Below the pieces are notes generated by a model that searched no databases, had not been told where the DNA came from, and saw nothing but the letters and a program-made list of their open reading frames with translations. Below, in pieces: positions 1 through 11,837 of a DNA stretch of 64,000 nt. The position numbers and the translations under genes are program-made. This DNA is from Ciona intestinalis (lineage: Eukaryota; Chordata; Ascidiacea; Phlebobranchia; Cionidae): positions 6,743,632 through 6,807,631 of the forward strand of contig NC_020166.2 of NCBI RefSeq assembly GCF_000224145.3, in the 5' to 3' direction. The number at the start of each line of letters is the position of its first letter. The first letter of the stretch is position 1.

Positions 1-628
1 AGAAATGCAAAAAATGATTCATTTTAAAATGTACAGTCATTTATATGAGATTCCTAAACCTTGCATAAGAAAGACAGCTATTCCTGCAGCTCCACCAACT
101 AAAGCAACCACAGCCAATCCAATGATGATGAATTTCTTTTTCACATCATTTGATTCCTTCTGTTTTGTTTCCACTGCTCTCTTGCCAGCTGAGTAAAAAA
201 TATTAATTAATGCAATAAAATTAAATGATATAAAACAGTTGTCCATATATGATGTGTAGTGGTTGTACCTTAAACTAGGGTTTCTTAAACAGCTTGTTCC
301 AGCCGCTACTTAGCTACTAAGCATGCTTAATTGTAAAAGAAAACATTTCAAAAATGTTGCAATGAAAAATAAAAGTTTCGCTGCACCTAGAACATTGAGA
401 AACCTTGTCTTATACAATCCATAAAGCAGAAAACAGGTCAAAAAATCACATTCTCATTAACCTTATACAAATTGTTGTTCTACTTGTTACCAGAGGAAAA
501 ATATATTTGGACCATTTATTAAAAATGTGAGACTTACCTCCAGCTTGTGCTTGTCTTCTTCTTCGGTGTTTCTCACGTCCACCACTTGGTGGTTTGTGAG
601 CAGCTGAGGGCTCGAGAAAGTAATCCAT
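1..628 (-). CDS. Astacin-type membrane protease paralogue, 5' end only
   Basis: This is the N-terminal part of a gene read leftwards off the window edge. Exon 1 is 538-628, starting MDYFLEPSAAHKPPSGG, and exon 2 is 60-188. Exon 2 encodes a Lys-rich juxtamembrane stretch followed by a hydrophobic segment (FIIIGLAVVALVGGAAG) typical of a type II signal anchor. Both exons have the lengths, phase (phase 1 ends) and sequence style of exons 1 and 2 of the complete gene at 2796-9273, so the two are tandem duplicates. By homology the rest should encode an extracellular astacin protease with TSP1 repeats, but none of those domains is inside the window. The exon 2 donor (GTTTAG) is weaker than the GTGAGT of the paralogue. 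The product assignment rests on the paralogue alone. Confidence 0.75.
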
Positions 629-1982
629 TTCAGATTTTATTTTGACCACTAAGCATAAGTGATAATAATTTTACAGATGTATAAAGAGATAATTGGCCTG
701 AAAAACATACAAGCAATTAGAGAACGATTTAAAAATAAGTCATTACATCGGTTCGAATCTGATGAATATATTCGTAAGTTCAAATCTCTTTTTTTCCTTT
801 CATTGGCTGCTTTCTTTTTAAGTTTTAACTCAAGTAACATTGAATAATTGTATCTTCTTTATTATCTTTAATGTATAAGACAATTCAGCAGAAACAACTT
901 TTACATTTTCAGGTGGTTTGTGCCTGAAACATGAGTTTTTTAAAATAATCTAAAAATTCTGGCTTTTAGATATCTAAATTGTTAAATTGGAATGGCTGAA
1001 TCAAACTTTATACACACACTGAGATAAAACGGCAAATAAAAAGTGGTAAAACAGAACAATATCACCTGCACTTATAATTTTTTCAAAAGTTTTTCCATCG
1101 CGGAAATTATTTTAAAAACTTCGCGCTATCGCCACAGAAATAGAAAATATTGAATTGGACACGTTAGTGATAAATTACGAAAAGTGGTTTGCGCGAAAAA
1201 TAGTGAAGCATTACCCCGCAAAAATGCAATCCTTTATAAAAGTTAATATAATTTTTTTGTTATTACAACATCCTATGCACTAGTATATTTTGTAGGATAC
1301 AGATGTTTAATACTCATATTATTGTTCAATCCAAACAATACCAATTTCATACAATAATGTATTGTAAGAACCAGAGCCATAGAAATACCGAGTAGTCCAA
1401 CCCATTGTTACGTAAAACACAAATTGAACGGTAATTTGGGTCCAAAATAACACAGTAGGTATAGGGAAAATGTATGTTTTTCGGTAAATTACAGAAAAAC
1501 TTGGGCCTAAAAACAAATTTAAAGGTTGAAAAATGTAAAAAACATGTGTTATTTGTTTTCTGTGTCAAAAAAAGTAAAAAATTAGAACTAGAAGCGGTTG
1601 ATTTGCGACATTTTAGTCATTTAATGCGGCTAAATTTATACATTTTTTCTAAAAAATGTTTGGTAAGGTAAATAGAAGCTGTTTTACACCTTCCCACAAT
1701 AGGAAAACACAAACAAAACTTAACAAGTTGGTTTAAACCCATTGTCAAAGTCACCACTTTTGCTCTATATTGGACACACATAGACGGCAGTTGGACTACT
1801 CGGAGTTTATACGACTCTGGTAAGAACCATGTTAAAAGCATGGCAGTTGGGCAACAAAGGGAAAGTATTAACTTGATTTCCAAAGCGTTTAATATAATAT
1901 TAGTTCATGGCAGAGTCTGTGTATAAACATGTTTTTAGCGTTTAATATGAGTTCGTGGCAGAGGCTGTATTATAAACGTGGT
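629..1982. other. Intergenic spacer between the two astacin paralogues
   Basis: No supportable gene. The stretch is AT-rich. It holds an imperfect inverted repeat of about 45 bp (arms near 1366-1412 and 1784-1829) enclosing about 370 bp, which could be a MITE-like relic. A short imperfect tandem duplication of about 45 bp lies near 1885-1978, just before the SINE. Confidence 0.5.
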
Positions 1983-2283
1983 TCGTGGTTAAGGCAAAGT
2001 GGTAGGCGCGCCTGCCAGTAACCCAGAAGTGATGAGTTCAAAGCTCGACGCTGCTACCATTATGGGCGTATGTGTCCTTGGGCAAGACACTTTACGGCAA
2101 TTGCTCCAACCCAGTGGTTACTAATGAGTTGTCCAATTTATCAGCTATACATAAAAAATAATCACCAACAAAGTAACATACATGGTAACCCGTAAGCTGG
2201 TACGAGGTGTACGCCTGTGCTATAACGACTGTTGTTTTCTGGCCACGCGAGGATAAAGTAAGGTACATTCATTCATTCAACTT
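1983..2283 (+). repeat. tRNA-derived SINE, near full length
   Basis: The element begins with a tRNA-like head (AAGTGGTAGGCGCGCC, then a B-box-like GAGTTCAAAGCTC). It continues through a conserved body (CCTTGGGCAAGACACTTTAC) and a 3' part with ATAACGACTGTTGTTTTC, and ends in repeated ATTC. Five further copies in this window share the same order. Ciona is known to carry tRNA-derived composite SINEs; assignment to a named family would need a database search. Confidence 0.75.
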
Positions 2284-2795
2284 TTTTCAGTCGGTACGTA
2301 TTCATTAGAGCTCGTTTTTTATTATATCACGACCGGTACATGTTCTTCCATTACAGCTATACTCTCTTCTATTTTTGTTAACTAAAACCAGTCATTTTAA
2401 TCCAAATTGCAGTCTACCTCACACTGCTTACCACATTCAAAGCATATATATCAAAATAATTAGTGTATATGCTAAAAAATATTAGTATATATGTCGCAAT
2501 TACTAAACTATAGTATTTTATAAACTTTGTTTCTACCATTACCCACCTATGGGCTCCATTCACCATTTACCAGAAAATGAAAGAAAAACGTTATATATTT
2601 AAACAGCTATATTGTCTTTTAAACATCTTATCACCAAGAGCCAAAGTCAGTAACATTTTTTTGAACCTTAAAAATAATGTTTTTCTTCACTAAATCTTAG
2701 TACGTCAGCTTACTGTTAAAATATTGGAGAAAATGTTTGGACTTCAAACCGAATTAAACTGCTGACCTAGATGTTAAACTGGTTTCTGTAACATA

Positions 2796-5700
2796 TCATG
2801 AATTAAATCTGTTAAGAAGTAACTCGTTTTCACGGTTGCTATGACTACACATGAGATCCCATTTGTTGTCACCGTCTATATCGAGTGGAATCAACCAATC
2901 AGAATCATCGGTACAGAATGAACCAGAGTAACCTTCTCCAGTTGGAAATTGTCCGTTGTTTGATAAACGAACTGTGGTTCTCCTGAGGAAAGAAAACAAC
3001 AATTTAAAATCAAAGGCTTGCTGTGACTTGCAAGTTGGGCACTCACAGCAGAACTAAAGGATGCCAGGTTATGTATGTAACTTACTTTATCCTCGCGGGG
3101 CCCGAAAATGACAGTCATTATCACACGGGTTTAACACCTCGTGCCAGCTTACGAGTTGCCATGTATGTTACTTTGTGGAAGGTTATTTTTTAGGATTTTT
3201 TTCTTTTTTATGTATGGCTAATAATTTGGACAACCCATTAGTGACTGCTGGGTTGGAGCAAATGCTGTTAAGTGCCTTGCCCAAGGACACATATGCCCAC
3301 AATGGTAGCAGCGTCAAGCCCTGAACCCATTACCTCTGGATTACAAGCAGGCACGCCAACCACTTTGCCACGGCGCCGGAGATTGTTGTGTTTCATTTTC
3401 ATTTGTATATTTATTCCCATATCAATAATATGTTTTTATGTAGACCAATTCAATGTTTGTATAGAGAATTTAGCAAGAGTGTTATAAATCTTTTAATAAA
3501 CGCTACTTAACAATATTTATGAACTTACTTTTTTATGTGGTCGACACACACAACATCAGACATCGCATCTCCGTTAAAATCACCGACAGCAATTTGACCC
3601 GATTGTACGACACAACCGTCCAATCGTCCTCTCCATGTTGCTGTGTTTATATCTCCATTAGAGGTCGCCAAACCAATCTCACTGATAAAGACAAATATCA
3701 AGTATATATCAAGTAAATTGAATTAATTATAACTCACAAATCACCATCTTGATTTCCACACATCACATCCACGTTTCTATCTCCGTTAAAATCTCCAAAG
3801 ATGAAAGCAACATCGGAATTTGCTCCAGAGCAAAGATGAGCAACACTTGTGCTTTGCTGCATGAACATCGGTGCAGCTGTGTAAGACAATTTTTTAGATC
3901 ACCTGGTACTTAAACGGGCATATTTAACCCAATTTTATAACAGAGCACTATATGTAGAAAACCAGTAAAAAATCTGGGATATACAAGAAGCAAGTGCTAA
4001 AGTAGTTTCAACTTACGTGGGTTTCCCCCCCAAGCAGAGTTACATTTAAATGCATTACAGGGATTGAACACTATGCTATTGCCAGGACAACCAGACGTAA
4101 ACAAGCTTCCCTTCCTGCAATATCTGACTCGCATTTGACTACCACCATTACATGTGGCCGAGCACCGGGACCAACTTGTCCATGTTCCCCAAGCAATTTG
4201 AGTAAACTGAGTCCCACCAGGACACTTCTCTAAGTAACATATCTTGGCTTGTAGCCCAAGCCCAACACAAAGGCTATCTGGGCAAAATCGGTATCTGAAA
4301 CAAACATGTAGTGCAGAAATTAACAAATAAAAATAAATTAATGTAAAACAACTAAATCCAGACAGACAATAACTATAAATGTGATAAAGGTTCATTCCCT
4401 TATAGTTATAAACCACATGCATAATAAAAGCTATAAATAGGATAAACAACCTTAAAGAGACTCCAATTCCACAAGTAGTAGTACAACTTTTATAGTCACC
4501 CCATTGACTCCAATGATTCCCCCCAGTTACACACGGCTTCCGATCACAGCTTTTTCGCTCGAATTTTGGATTACGACACCCCTGCAATGTGTTCATTCAT
4601 AAAAAAAACCATAGTGCTTGTGCTGTTACAATGCTACAACCAGTACTGTATAACTAACACTGTGGTCTATGACTGACATTGTACAAATAACACTGTGCTG
4701 TATAACTAACATTGTACAACCAGCATTTGTAGATTCTTACTTTGGATCTATCATGACACCACTTGGCTCGAACTTTCTGGGACGAAGGACCACAGGTGGC
4801 AGTACAGCCATACCACTTTGTCCACTGGCTATAACCTTCATCAGTGCTTGGTGCAACTGTGTGTCCTTTTGTGGTTGTTTGTAGGGTTGTGGTTCGTGGC
4901 CAGAGTCGTCTTGTCGTAGATAGTGTTGTGGTCCTAAATGGTTGTCTTGTTGTTGTTGGTCCTCGTGTGGTGTATGGTTGTCTTGTGGTTGCCCTTGTAT
5001 ATACAGGCTGTGTGGTAGTACGTGGTGGATTTGTGGGAGCTGGTGTTCTTGTGGTTGTAGCAGCGGGGGTGGTTGAACGTTGATAATCTATGATCATTTT
5101 CTTATAACTGTACACATTCCTAAATAACACTTCTTACAACTCTTAATTGTATTTCAGATCAAAAAATCTGTCAAACTATCCCTTTTCTTGAATAAACATT
5201 TGCTTTCAACTTACATCAAAGAAAAACCTACAGCCCAATACACACAACTATTTTGAAATCAATTCTAGCTTTTGTCATACCCTCATATTCATATTCTTGC
5301 TGTCTTAAGGCTCTAATGTTAATGTTATTTACCTGATAAAATAGACCTGAATAATCAACTAAAAGTCACTAAGTAAAATAAATTTTACTGTAGGATCTAA
5401 TACATTTATAATGTCTTGCATCAATTATTCAAAATAGGAATCAATAAAAATACCCGGGCATAATTTTCTATTCAGCTCATTCAGGTCTTTGTCTGACATT
5501 TTTCTCCTTTGTCCAACGACAGGTTTACCTGAAAAAAATCAGTGGTGCCAGTTATGTTAATCAACCACAAAGCAACATACTTGGTAACTGGTAAGCTGGC
5601 AAGTGGTGTATGAAACAGAACACCTATGTTATAACGACTGTTGTTTTTCGACAATGTGAGGGATGCAGTAAATTGTGGTTTGGGCATATATACCAACAAA

Positions 5701-8700
5701 TAAAGAAATCAAATAATTTTATCCAAAAGCAGGTTGAATGAAAAACAGTTCAAGATTGATGGTAAATGTTTTTGTAAAAGACATTACTTGCCACTTTAAA
5801 AAGAATTAGCACTTATACGTTACTTGCAATTTCTTAGCTAAAAGTTAATGCTTTACCCATTAAAATATATTAACTCAAAAGGTGACTTCTATTCCATTAT
5901 ACACAGGTGCAAATTTGTTGTAAAGTAAAAATGTTACCATCTGCTACAGAAGTGATTGTAGGTTTTCTATTTTTGGAGAAGGATGTCCCACCATAATGCA
6001 TGACTGAACCACGATCATATTCCGATTTCAGATCAAAAACAGTATCGAGTTTTAATTTCTTAAAATTATGCGCCCTATCTGTGAAAAGATGTTTAATTCA
6101 GTTTTGGTGGTCTGCGATCATTTAGTGGTCAGCATGTAGGCTTGATGCAAGTTGAGCAACAGATAACTGGGCATCAACAAATTTGTATGAATCTAATAAA
6201 TTCACAATTTTAACCACTTCTTTATATATTCAATTACTATTTATGTCAAACATATGCAAAAAAACTGTTTGGTGTGTAAAAAGTTTTCAGTCATAAAAGT
6301 ATTTGAAATGATTGGAACAGGTCACTCACTAGAAATCATATTGTCAAAATGAATTTTTACAAAATTGTCTCGATCTGGTCGAGATTGCTCATGCAAAAAT
6401 CCCAATGTATGTAGAAACTCGTGCGCAACAATACCAGCATAATGACAACCAACTACCAAACTCATGTGTTGTTCTGTCGGCGGTGGTACATACCCGATGG
6501 AAGAACTTAAAAAGATAAACTAGTTAACTTGTTAGTTCTCTGCTCTTCGTTTTTTTAAATAATATAATCTAAGTTTTTTTTAAAGAACTAAATATATAAC
6601 GTTTTTTTATCTCATACAAAAAACGCTGAATATAAACAAGATTGGAAATACTGACAAAACCTGGTTTCCTTTACTTAATTTGCATAAAAAAAAATTTATA
6701 ATACAATAATTACTCACGAACAGCCAGCTTGGTTTTTGATATTAACAAAATGAGCCCCATGTTTGGCTTGATCATAAGGCTCAATATCAATACAAGAATT
6801 ATCTCGGTACATCTTCACTGCCTCGTCTATTGCCTTTTTTGCCCTTGCATGCGTCGCTTCAATAAAAAAACTTAATTTTAAATCTTACTACAAATGAATA
6901 GGGAATATGCTAAGTATATCATACAGTATTTTTACACTTATTTTATAAAACATACCATAAAAACTTTAGGGGAAGATGGGATACCTTTTTATTCTATTTT
7001 ATGATCCCATTGGGCAGTAAACAGAAATCTTCCAAAGAATTATTAAACTGTATCCTTATGATTCCCATATACCATTGTTAATTGTGTAAAATGCAATTAA
7101 GGTATTTGAATAATATTTTCTTAAGGTGGTCTGTCTTTTCTCACACTACTACATTCATGTAACAAGACTTACATAAGAAGGTGTCTAGTTTATATCCAAC
7201 AGGAATGCGACCAGATGGTAACGCCTTCTTCGTCCAGAAAACCTGACCAAGATACTTAAGAAAACTGCCAACAAACAGTGAAAATTCTTCATCATCTTTG
7301 TCAATGTAACCGTATGTCTACAACAGAATTAAATGGTTATACAGAAAATTTGGCAATAAAATAACTGAACACATTGCGGAAATGAGGGTAACAAAAAAAG
7401 GTATGGCACTGTCCAACTGTCGTTGTGTAACTTTATACACAAATAGGTTAAAACAAATTAACTAAACATGATTTTAAAACCGATAGCTTACATCCAGCAA
7501 ATGAGGCAAATCTTCCCCAACAAAATGAACATCCCCCTCAAAATTTCCTTTGGAAGCACACGTACAACTCAGTGGACATACATCATCATCACTTTTCGAG
7601 GTGTATCCAAACGGACATGGCAGTGTGCATGTGCTTATATCGAACTTGCATTTCAGAACTGGTGGCAAATAATCAAAAATAGTTAGTGGTTCACTGTATC
7701 TGTATTTACAAAATGCTCAGTGCTATTGGAAATTCACTATAAAGCCTAAAATAAAATAGTTTAAACCACACACGCAAGATATAAACTCTAAAACAAAAAT
7801 TCCGTGTGGCCCATCACATCAGTTTCATGGGAATACAGTAGTGAAGATCAAATCAATTAAACTAAGAAAAGGAAATTACCAATAATCGATTGAGTGATAA
7901 ACCATCTATTGAGTTTAAAATTGTTAAAAGTTGTAACGCCTTTTCAGCACAGATTTACTTTTACCACACAGCAGCGTATCCAAATAAGTAGCAAGTTAGC
8001 TTCCCTTCTACCCACAACTATAAAATGTAAAAGCTAAATTAAACTATATCTAATTTAGAAAATTAAGTTAAACAAACAAAAGTATACCCACGTGTACATT
8101 CACCAATAGCAACTGGATCATTGTTGGCTTCTGCATCATCGCAAGCTGTGGTTCTATCTGGGAAAAATAAAAATAATCATTAGGTTTATCTTGGGCATCA
8201 AAATTTTGATGTCATAGAAATTGATGTGTAAATACATATTATACAGCAAAGAGACCATGCATTGAAATAGAATGGCCTACAAGATAAAAAAAACTAATAG
8301 GCCAGGAATTAAAAAGGGGGGTCCGCAATATTCCTGACTAACATTAATAATAACGCACAGAATCAACTGATTTACTATGTTTTTTCATGACTGCTTTACT
8401 ATTTTTTAAGAAGAGGGTTTCTAATTTTACAAAAAAAAAATTTTTTTTAAGTATATAGGCTATATATATATTAAAAAAATATATATTCAAAGGGAGTTCC
8501 GGAACCCACTCGTATACACCTCTGGAACCTTGTAATGTTTTTAACCATATTCTATATTAGTAAGGTCAAAAAACATATCTCGAAATGGTTTGTTTAGGAT
8601 ATCTGCAACTGATTGTAACCTGTTATTTTTCAGAATCCTAAAATAATAAAAAATCTGACTTTGACACCATGGTGGTCCAAGTTTCAAACTCACCTTGCAA

Positions 8701-9273
8701 AAGAAAGACAGCTATTCCTGCAGCTCCACCAACCAAAGTAACTACAGCCAATCCAATGATGATTGGTCGTAAGTTTGAATCTGATGACTTCTTTTTCACT
8801 TTTTTCGAAACTGCTTTATTTCCAGCTGGAGATAATATATATTTATATACATTTATTTAATTTCTATCTCTTAATTGGAAATACAAATGAATACAACTAC
8901 AAGTTTTAATTTTGATGTTTTTACAAAAAAACTCTCTTGGGTTTAAATACCTGCTGTAGTGCAATTTTAAGTTGTTTGGTACAAATTAAACATAAGTAGT
9001 GCTATAGTCTGTTATACACTAATGTACACTTTTCAAAAATACACATAACTCAACATCAATAATTTTCCATCGCCCTACTTTGGTGTTTTGGGTAAAAAAA
9101 CTGTACACCCTTATATTTATAGCTTTTAAATGTTTGCATATATTACTTTATAAAATTAAATAGCAAGAACTTAGTACACTACCTCCAGTTTGGGCTTGTT
9201 TTGTCTTTCCTTTTCTTGGCTGGCCATCTTTTGAGCTATGTGCACCAGATGGTTCCAGACAAGTATCCAACAT
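2796..9273 (-). CDS. Type II membrane astacin metalloprotease with antistasin-like, TSP1 and FG-GAP/VCBS domains
   Basis: Fifteen exons join in phase to 788 codons: 9183-9273, 8694-8825, 8092-8157, 7492-7658, 7173-7317, 6718-6856, 6330-6505, 5938-6078, 5454-5528, 4741-5087, 4451-4581, 4017-4294, 3738-3876, 3529-3681, 2796-2982. Residues 1-50 are a basic cytoplasmic tail and 51-74 a signal anchor. A Cys-rich antistasin-like segment lies at about 95-130. The astacin domain spans about 170-377, with zinc motif HEFLHTLGFLHEQSRPDRD (H275, E276, H279, H285) and Met-turn SVMHY (330-334), so the catalytic residues are present. A Thr/Pro mucin-like linker (380-460) leads to three TSP1 repeats (about 463-622) and FG-GAP/VCBS-like repeats with GDFNGD motifs (630-788). 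Ascidian sperm astacins with an N-terminal membrane anchor and TSP1 repeats (Tast type), implicated in egg-coat penetration, are the closest description I know. That role is inference. Introns carry a MITE and two SINE copies. Confidence 0.9.
3066..3381 (-). repeat. tRNA-derived SINE in the last intron of the astacin gene
   Basis: Reverse copy of the SINE at 1983-2283. It shows GCCTTGCCCAAGGACACATATG, read in reverse, and a tRNA-like head at the right end (GGCACGCCAACCACTTTGCC as printed). It lies wholly within the intron 2983-3528 and does not disturb the splice sites. Confidence 0.75.
5565..5685 (+). repeat. SINE 3' fragment in an astacin intron
   Basis: Only the 3' half of the SINE is present: CAAAGCAACATACTTGGTAA, then TAACGACTGTTGTTTTTCG. 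It sits in the intron between 5528 and 5938. Confidence 0.6.
6967..7150 (+). mobile_element. MITE copy (diverged), astacin intron
   Basis: It matches the window's common MITE: GGGGAAGATGGGATACC at the left, CAGTAAACAGAAATCTTCCA and CATTGTTAATTGTGTAAAAT inside. The right terminal inverted repeat is eroded. It lies in the intron 6857-7172. Confidence 0.7.
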
Positions 9274-9770
9274 TATGTAAAATGTGATAAAGAGATTTTA
9301 AAGTTTATGCAATTTTGAAAAGCGGTTGTTGTTACAAATCTAGTTTGTCAATGGTATACAACTTGATAAAAGAAAAGAGAATCAATAAAACTTTGCATCT
9401 TGTTAAGTTTGGTGGCAGAGTGGTTGGCGCGCCTCTAATCTAGGTTCAGGGCTCGCCGCTGCTGTTATTATAAGCGGCACGACTCACCAGGTGAAAACAA
9501 AACATAACACCCGTGTTATAACGACTCTTGTTTTTCCGCCACTCGAGCAAGCTACATACATTTATTGATTTATTCATATACCAGAACTTTCCAAGCTCTC
9601 ACCAAAAAAATCGGTAGAGTATTCTTTGCTTTCACTAAGCTGACTTCATTTTAAACTTAGCGCCATCATTGTAGTTAAATCATATTTTATAGAGGGCACC
9701 ATGGGTCTACCCAAAGTTAGTATAGACCAAGTTAGGAAACGGCGGACTCTAGTTTTGGCGTTTGGACTGA
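9274..9770 (+). repeat. Upstream spacer of the astacin gene with a deleted SINE copy (9407-9578)
   Basis: The SINE head (GGCAGAGTGGTTGGCGCGCC, GGTTCAGGGCTCGCCGCTGC) is followed directly by the 3' end (ACACCCGTGTTATAACGACT). The middle of the element is therefore deleted. Nothing else recognisable is in this stretch. Confidence 0.6.
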
Positions 9771-10187
9771 ATGGTCGCAATGCCTCAGTCTAGTTACGCT
9801 GCAAAAGTTTCTGCGCCCTCTCTGATGAGAAGAGCTGCATGTTTGGCAGTAAGAACGATAAATATAATGGTAGAGGAAGAGCTCTGTAAGCTAGTTAAGG
9901 AAGTTGATTTCGCACTCGAAAAGCTTGTTGGTATTGCAAGCAAAAAAGGTAATTTGGTGGATTTTACTTGTAAGGATCGAGCAGGAGCCATTGAACTGAC
10001 GGACAAATTGTCAAAACATGGCAGCATCAAGGCTGTCCGCCTGTATGAAAGCACCAAAACAAGAGTTGCCATCGGTTGGGTTCCAATACCTATGGAAAAT
10101 GAAGCTATAAAGAAGTTCGTCGAAACACATTTTTGTAAAGTGGACTACATCTACAGCAAAAAGAATAAGCTTGGCCTCTTATCGGGA
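9701..10187 (+). mobile_element. Gag/ORF1-like retroelement fragment ending at an assembly gap
   Basis: An open stretch of about 140 residues (from 9771) has the style of retroelement ORF1/Gag proteins with an RRM-like fold: VDFTCKDRAGAIELTDKLSK, then VAIGWVPIPMENEAIKKFV. It runs into the 500-N gap. The LTR-like segment just beyond the gap suggests an LTR element, but no pol region is visible to decide between an LTR element and a LINE. Treated as a fossil; family and age uncertain. Confidence 0.45.
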
Positions 10188-10687
10188 NNNNNNNNNNNNN
10201 NNNNNNNNNNNNNNNNNNNNNNNNNNNNNNNNNNNNNNNNNNNNNNNNNNNNNNNNNNNNNNNNNNNNNNNNNNNNNNNNNNNNNNNNNNNNNNNNNNNN
10301 NNNNNNNNNNNNNNNNNNNNNNNNNNNNNNNNNNNNNNNNNNNNNNNNNNNNNNNNNNNNNNNNNNNNNNNNNNNNNNNNNNNNNNNNNNNNNNNNNNNN
10401 NNNNNNNNNNNNNNNNNNNNNNNNNNNNNNNNNNNNNNNNNNNNNNNNNNNNNNNNNNNNNNNNNNNNNNNNNNNNNNNNNNNNNNNNNNNNNNNNNNNN
10501 NNNNNNNNNNNNNNNNNNNNNNNNNNNNNNNNNNNNNNNNNNNNNNNNNNNNNNNNNNNNNNNNNNNNNNNNNNNNNNNNNNNNNNNNNNNNNNNNNNNN
10601 NNNNNNNNNNNNNNNNNNNNNNNNNNNNNNNNNNNNNNNNNNNNNNNNNNNNNNNNNNNNNNNNNNNNNNNNNNNNNNNNNNNNNNN
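10188..10687. other. Assembly gap (500 N)
   Basis: Run of 500 N. The rounded length indicates a placeholder, so true spacing between the flanking retroelement-like sequences is unknown. Confidence 0.95.
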
Positions 10688-11028
10688 AATGCTTCTTTAT
10701 ATACAATGCTAAGAGACTTTGCCCTGTAACAATACTGAGAGACTTTGCCTTGCTGTATAATGTGTATAATGTTTTCTCATGTATAACGCTTCTTCTCGCC
10801 TTGGGAGTTCTCGCCTTTGAGTTATCTCCTTTATAAGCCCTGCCCTGTACTGTACAGCTAGGCAGTGTGAGCCTGGACCAGCCAGTTGGAGGCCGGAGAG
10901 TATCGTGACGTCGTTGTTGTTTTGTCGTTGTAACCCGAACTGTTTTGTTGAATAAACTGAGTTTTGAACCTGGACATGTTATGGAGTCGGACTGTGGGCT
11001 AACGTCTTATCACTTGACGCCCACAGGA
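10688..11028 (+). mobile_element. LTR-like segment
   Basis: The order of signals resembles a long terminal repeat. A TATA-like CTTTATAAGCCCTGCC (about 10829) is followed about 120 bp later by an AATAAA signal (GTTGAATAAACTGAG) and then GAACCTGGACATGTTATGGA. Similar 3' portions occur near 24480-24600 and 44140-44230. No polymerase or envelope region is seen. Fossil; no age estimate is possible without a second LTR. Confidence 0.4.
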
Positions 11029-11822
11029 CCACTTTATAAAAACGACCTGCAACTGTACCACCACTTTATAAAAACGACCTGCAACTGTAGGACTACTTTA
11101 TAAAAACGACCTGCAGCTGTAAGACTACTTTATAAAAACGACCTGCAACTGAAGGACTACTTTATAAAAATAACCTGCAGCTGTAAGACTGCTTTATAAA
11201 AACGACCTGCAACTGTAGGACTACTTTATAAAAACGACCTGCAGCTGTAAGACTACTTTATAAAAACGACTTGCAACTGTAGGACTACTTTATAAAAACG
11301 ACCTGCAGCTGTAAGACTGCTTTATAAAAACGACCTGCAACTGTAGGACTACTTTATAAAAACGACCTGCAGCTGTAAGACTACTTTATAAAAACGACTT
11401 GCAACTGTAGGACTACTTTATAAAAACGACCTGCAGCTGTAAGACTGCTTTATAAAAACGACCTGCAACTGTAGGACTACTTTATAAAAACGACCTGCAA
11501 CTGTAGGACTACTTTATAAAAACAACCTGCAGCTGTAAGACTGCTTTATAAAAACGACCTGCAACTGTAGGACTACTTTATAAAAACGACCTGCAACTGT
11601 AGGACTGCTTTATAAAAACGACCTGCAACTGTTGGACTACTTTATAAAAACGACCTGCAGCTGTAAGACTGCTTTATAAAAACGACCTGCAGCTGTAAGA
11701 CTGCTTTATAAAAACGACCTGCAGCTGTAAGACTGCTTTATAAAAACGACCTGCAGCTGTAAGACTGCTTTATAAAAACGACCTGCAGCTGTAAGACTGC
11801 TTTATAAAAACGACCTGCAGCT
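11029..11822. repeat. 32-bp minisatellite array A, about 25 copies
   Basis: Head-to-tail copies of a 32-bp unit, core CTTTATAAAAACGACCTGCA followed by GCTGTAAGACTG. Variants such as AACTGTAGGACTA alternate with the GCTGTAAGACTG form, giving a higher-order pattern in the left half and a homogenised run at the right end. Each unit contains a TATA-box-like TTTATAAAAA and a CTGCAG site. Confidence 0.95.
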
Positions 11823-11837
11823 AAAAAACGGGAAAGA

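Noticed and set aside
4844-5083. Val/Gly-rich plus-strand frame
   Set aside because: Antisense of the Thr/Pro mucin-like linker of the astacin gene.
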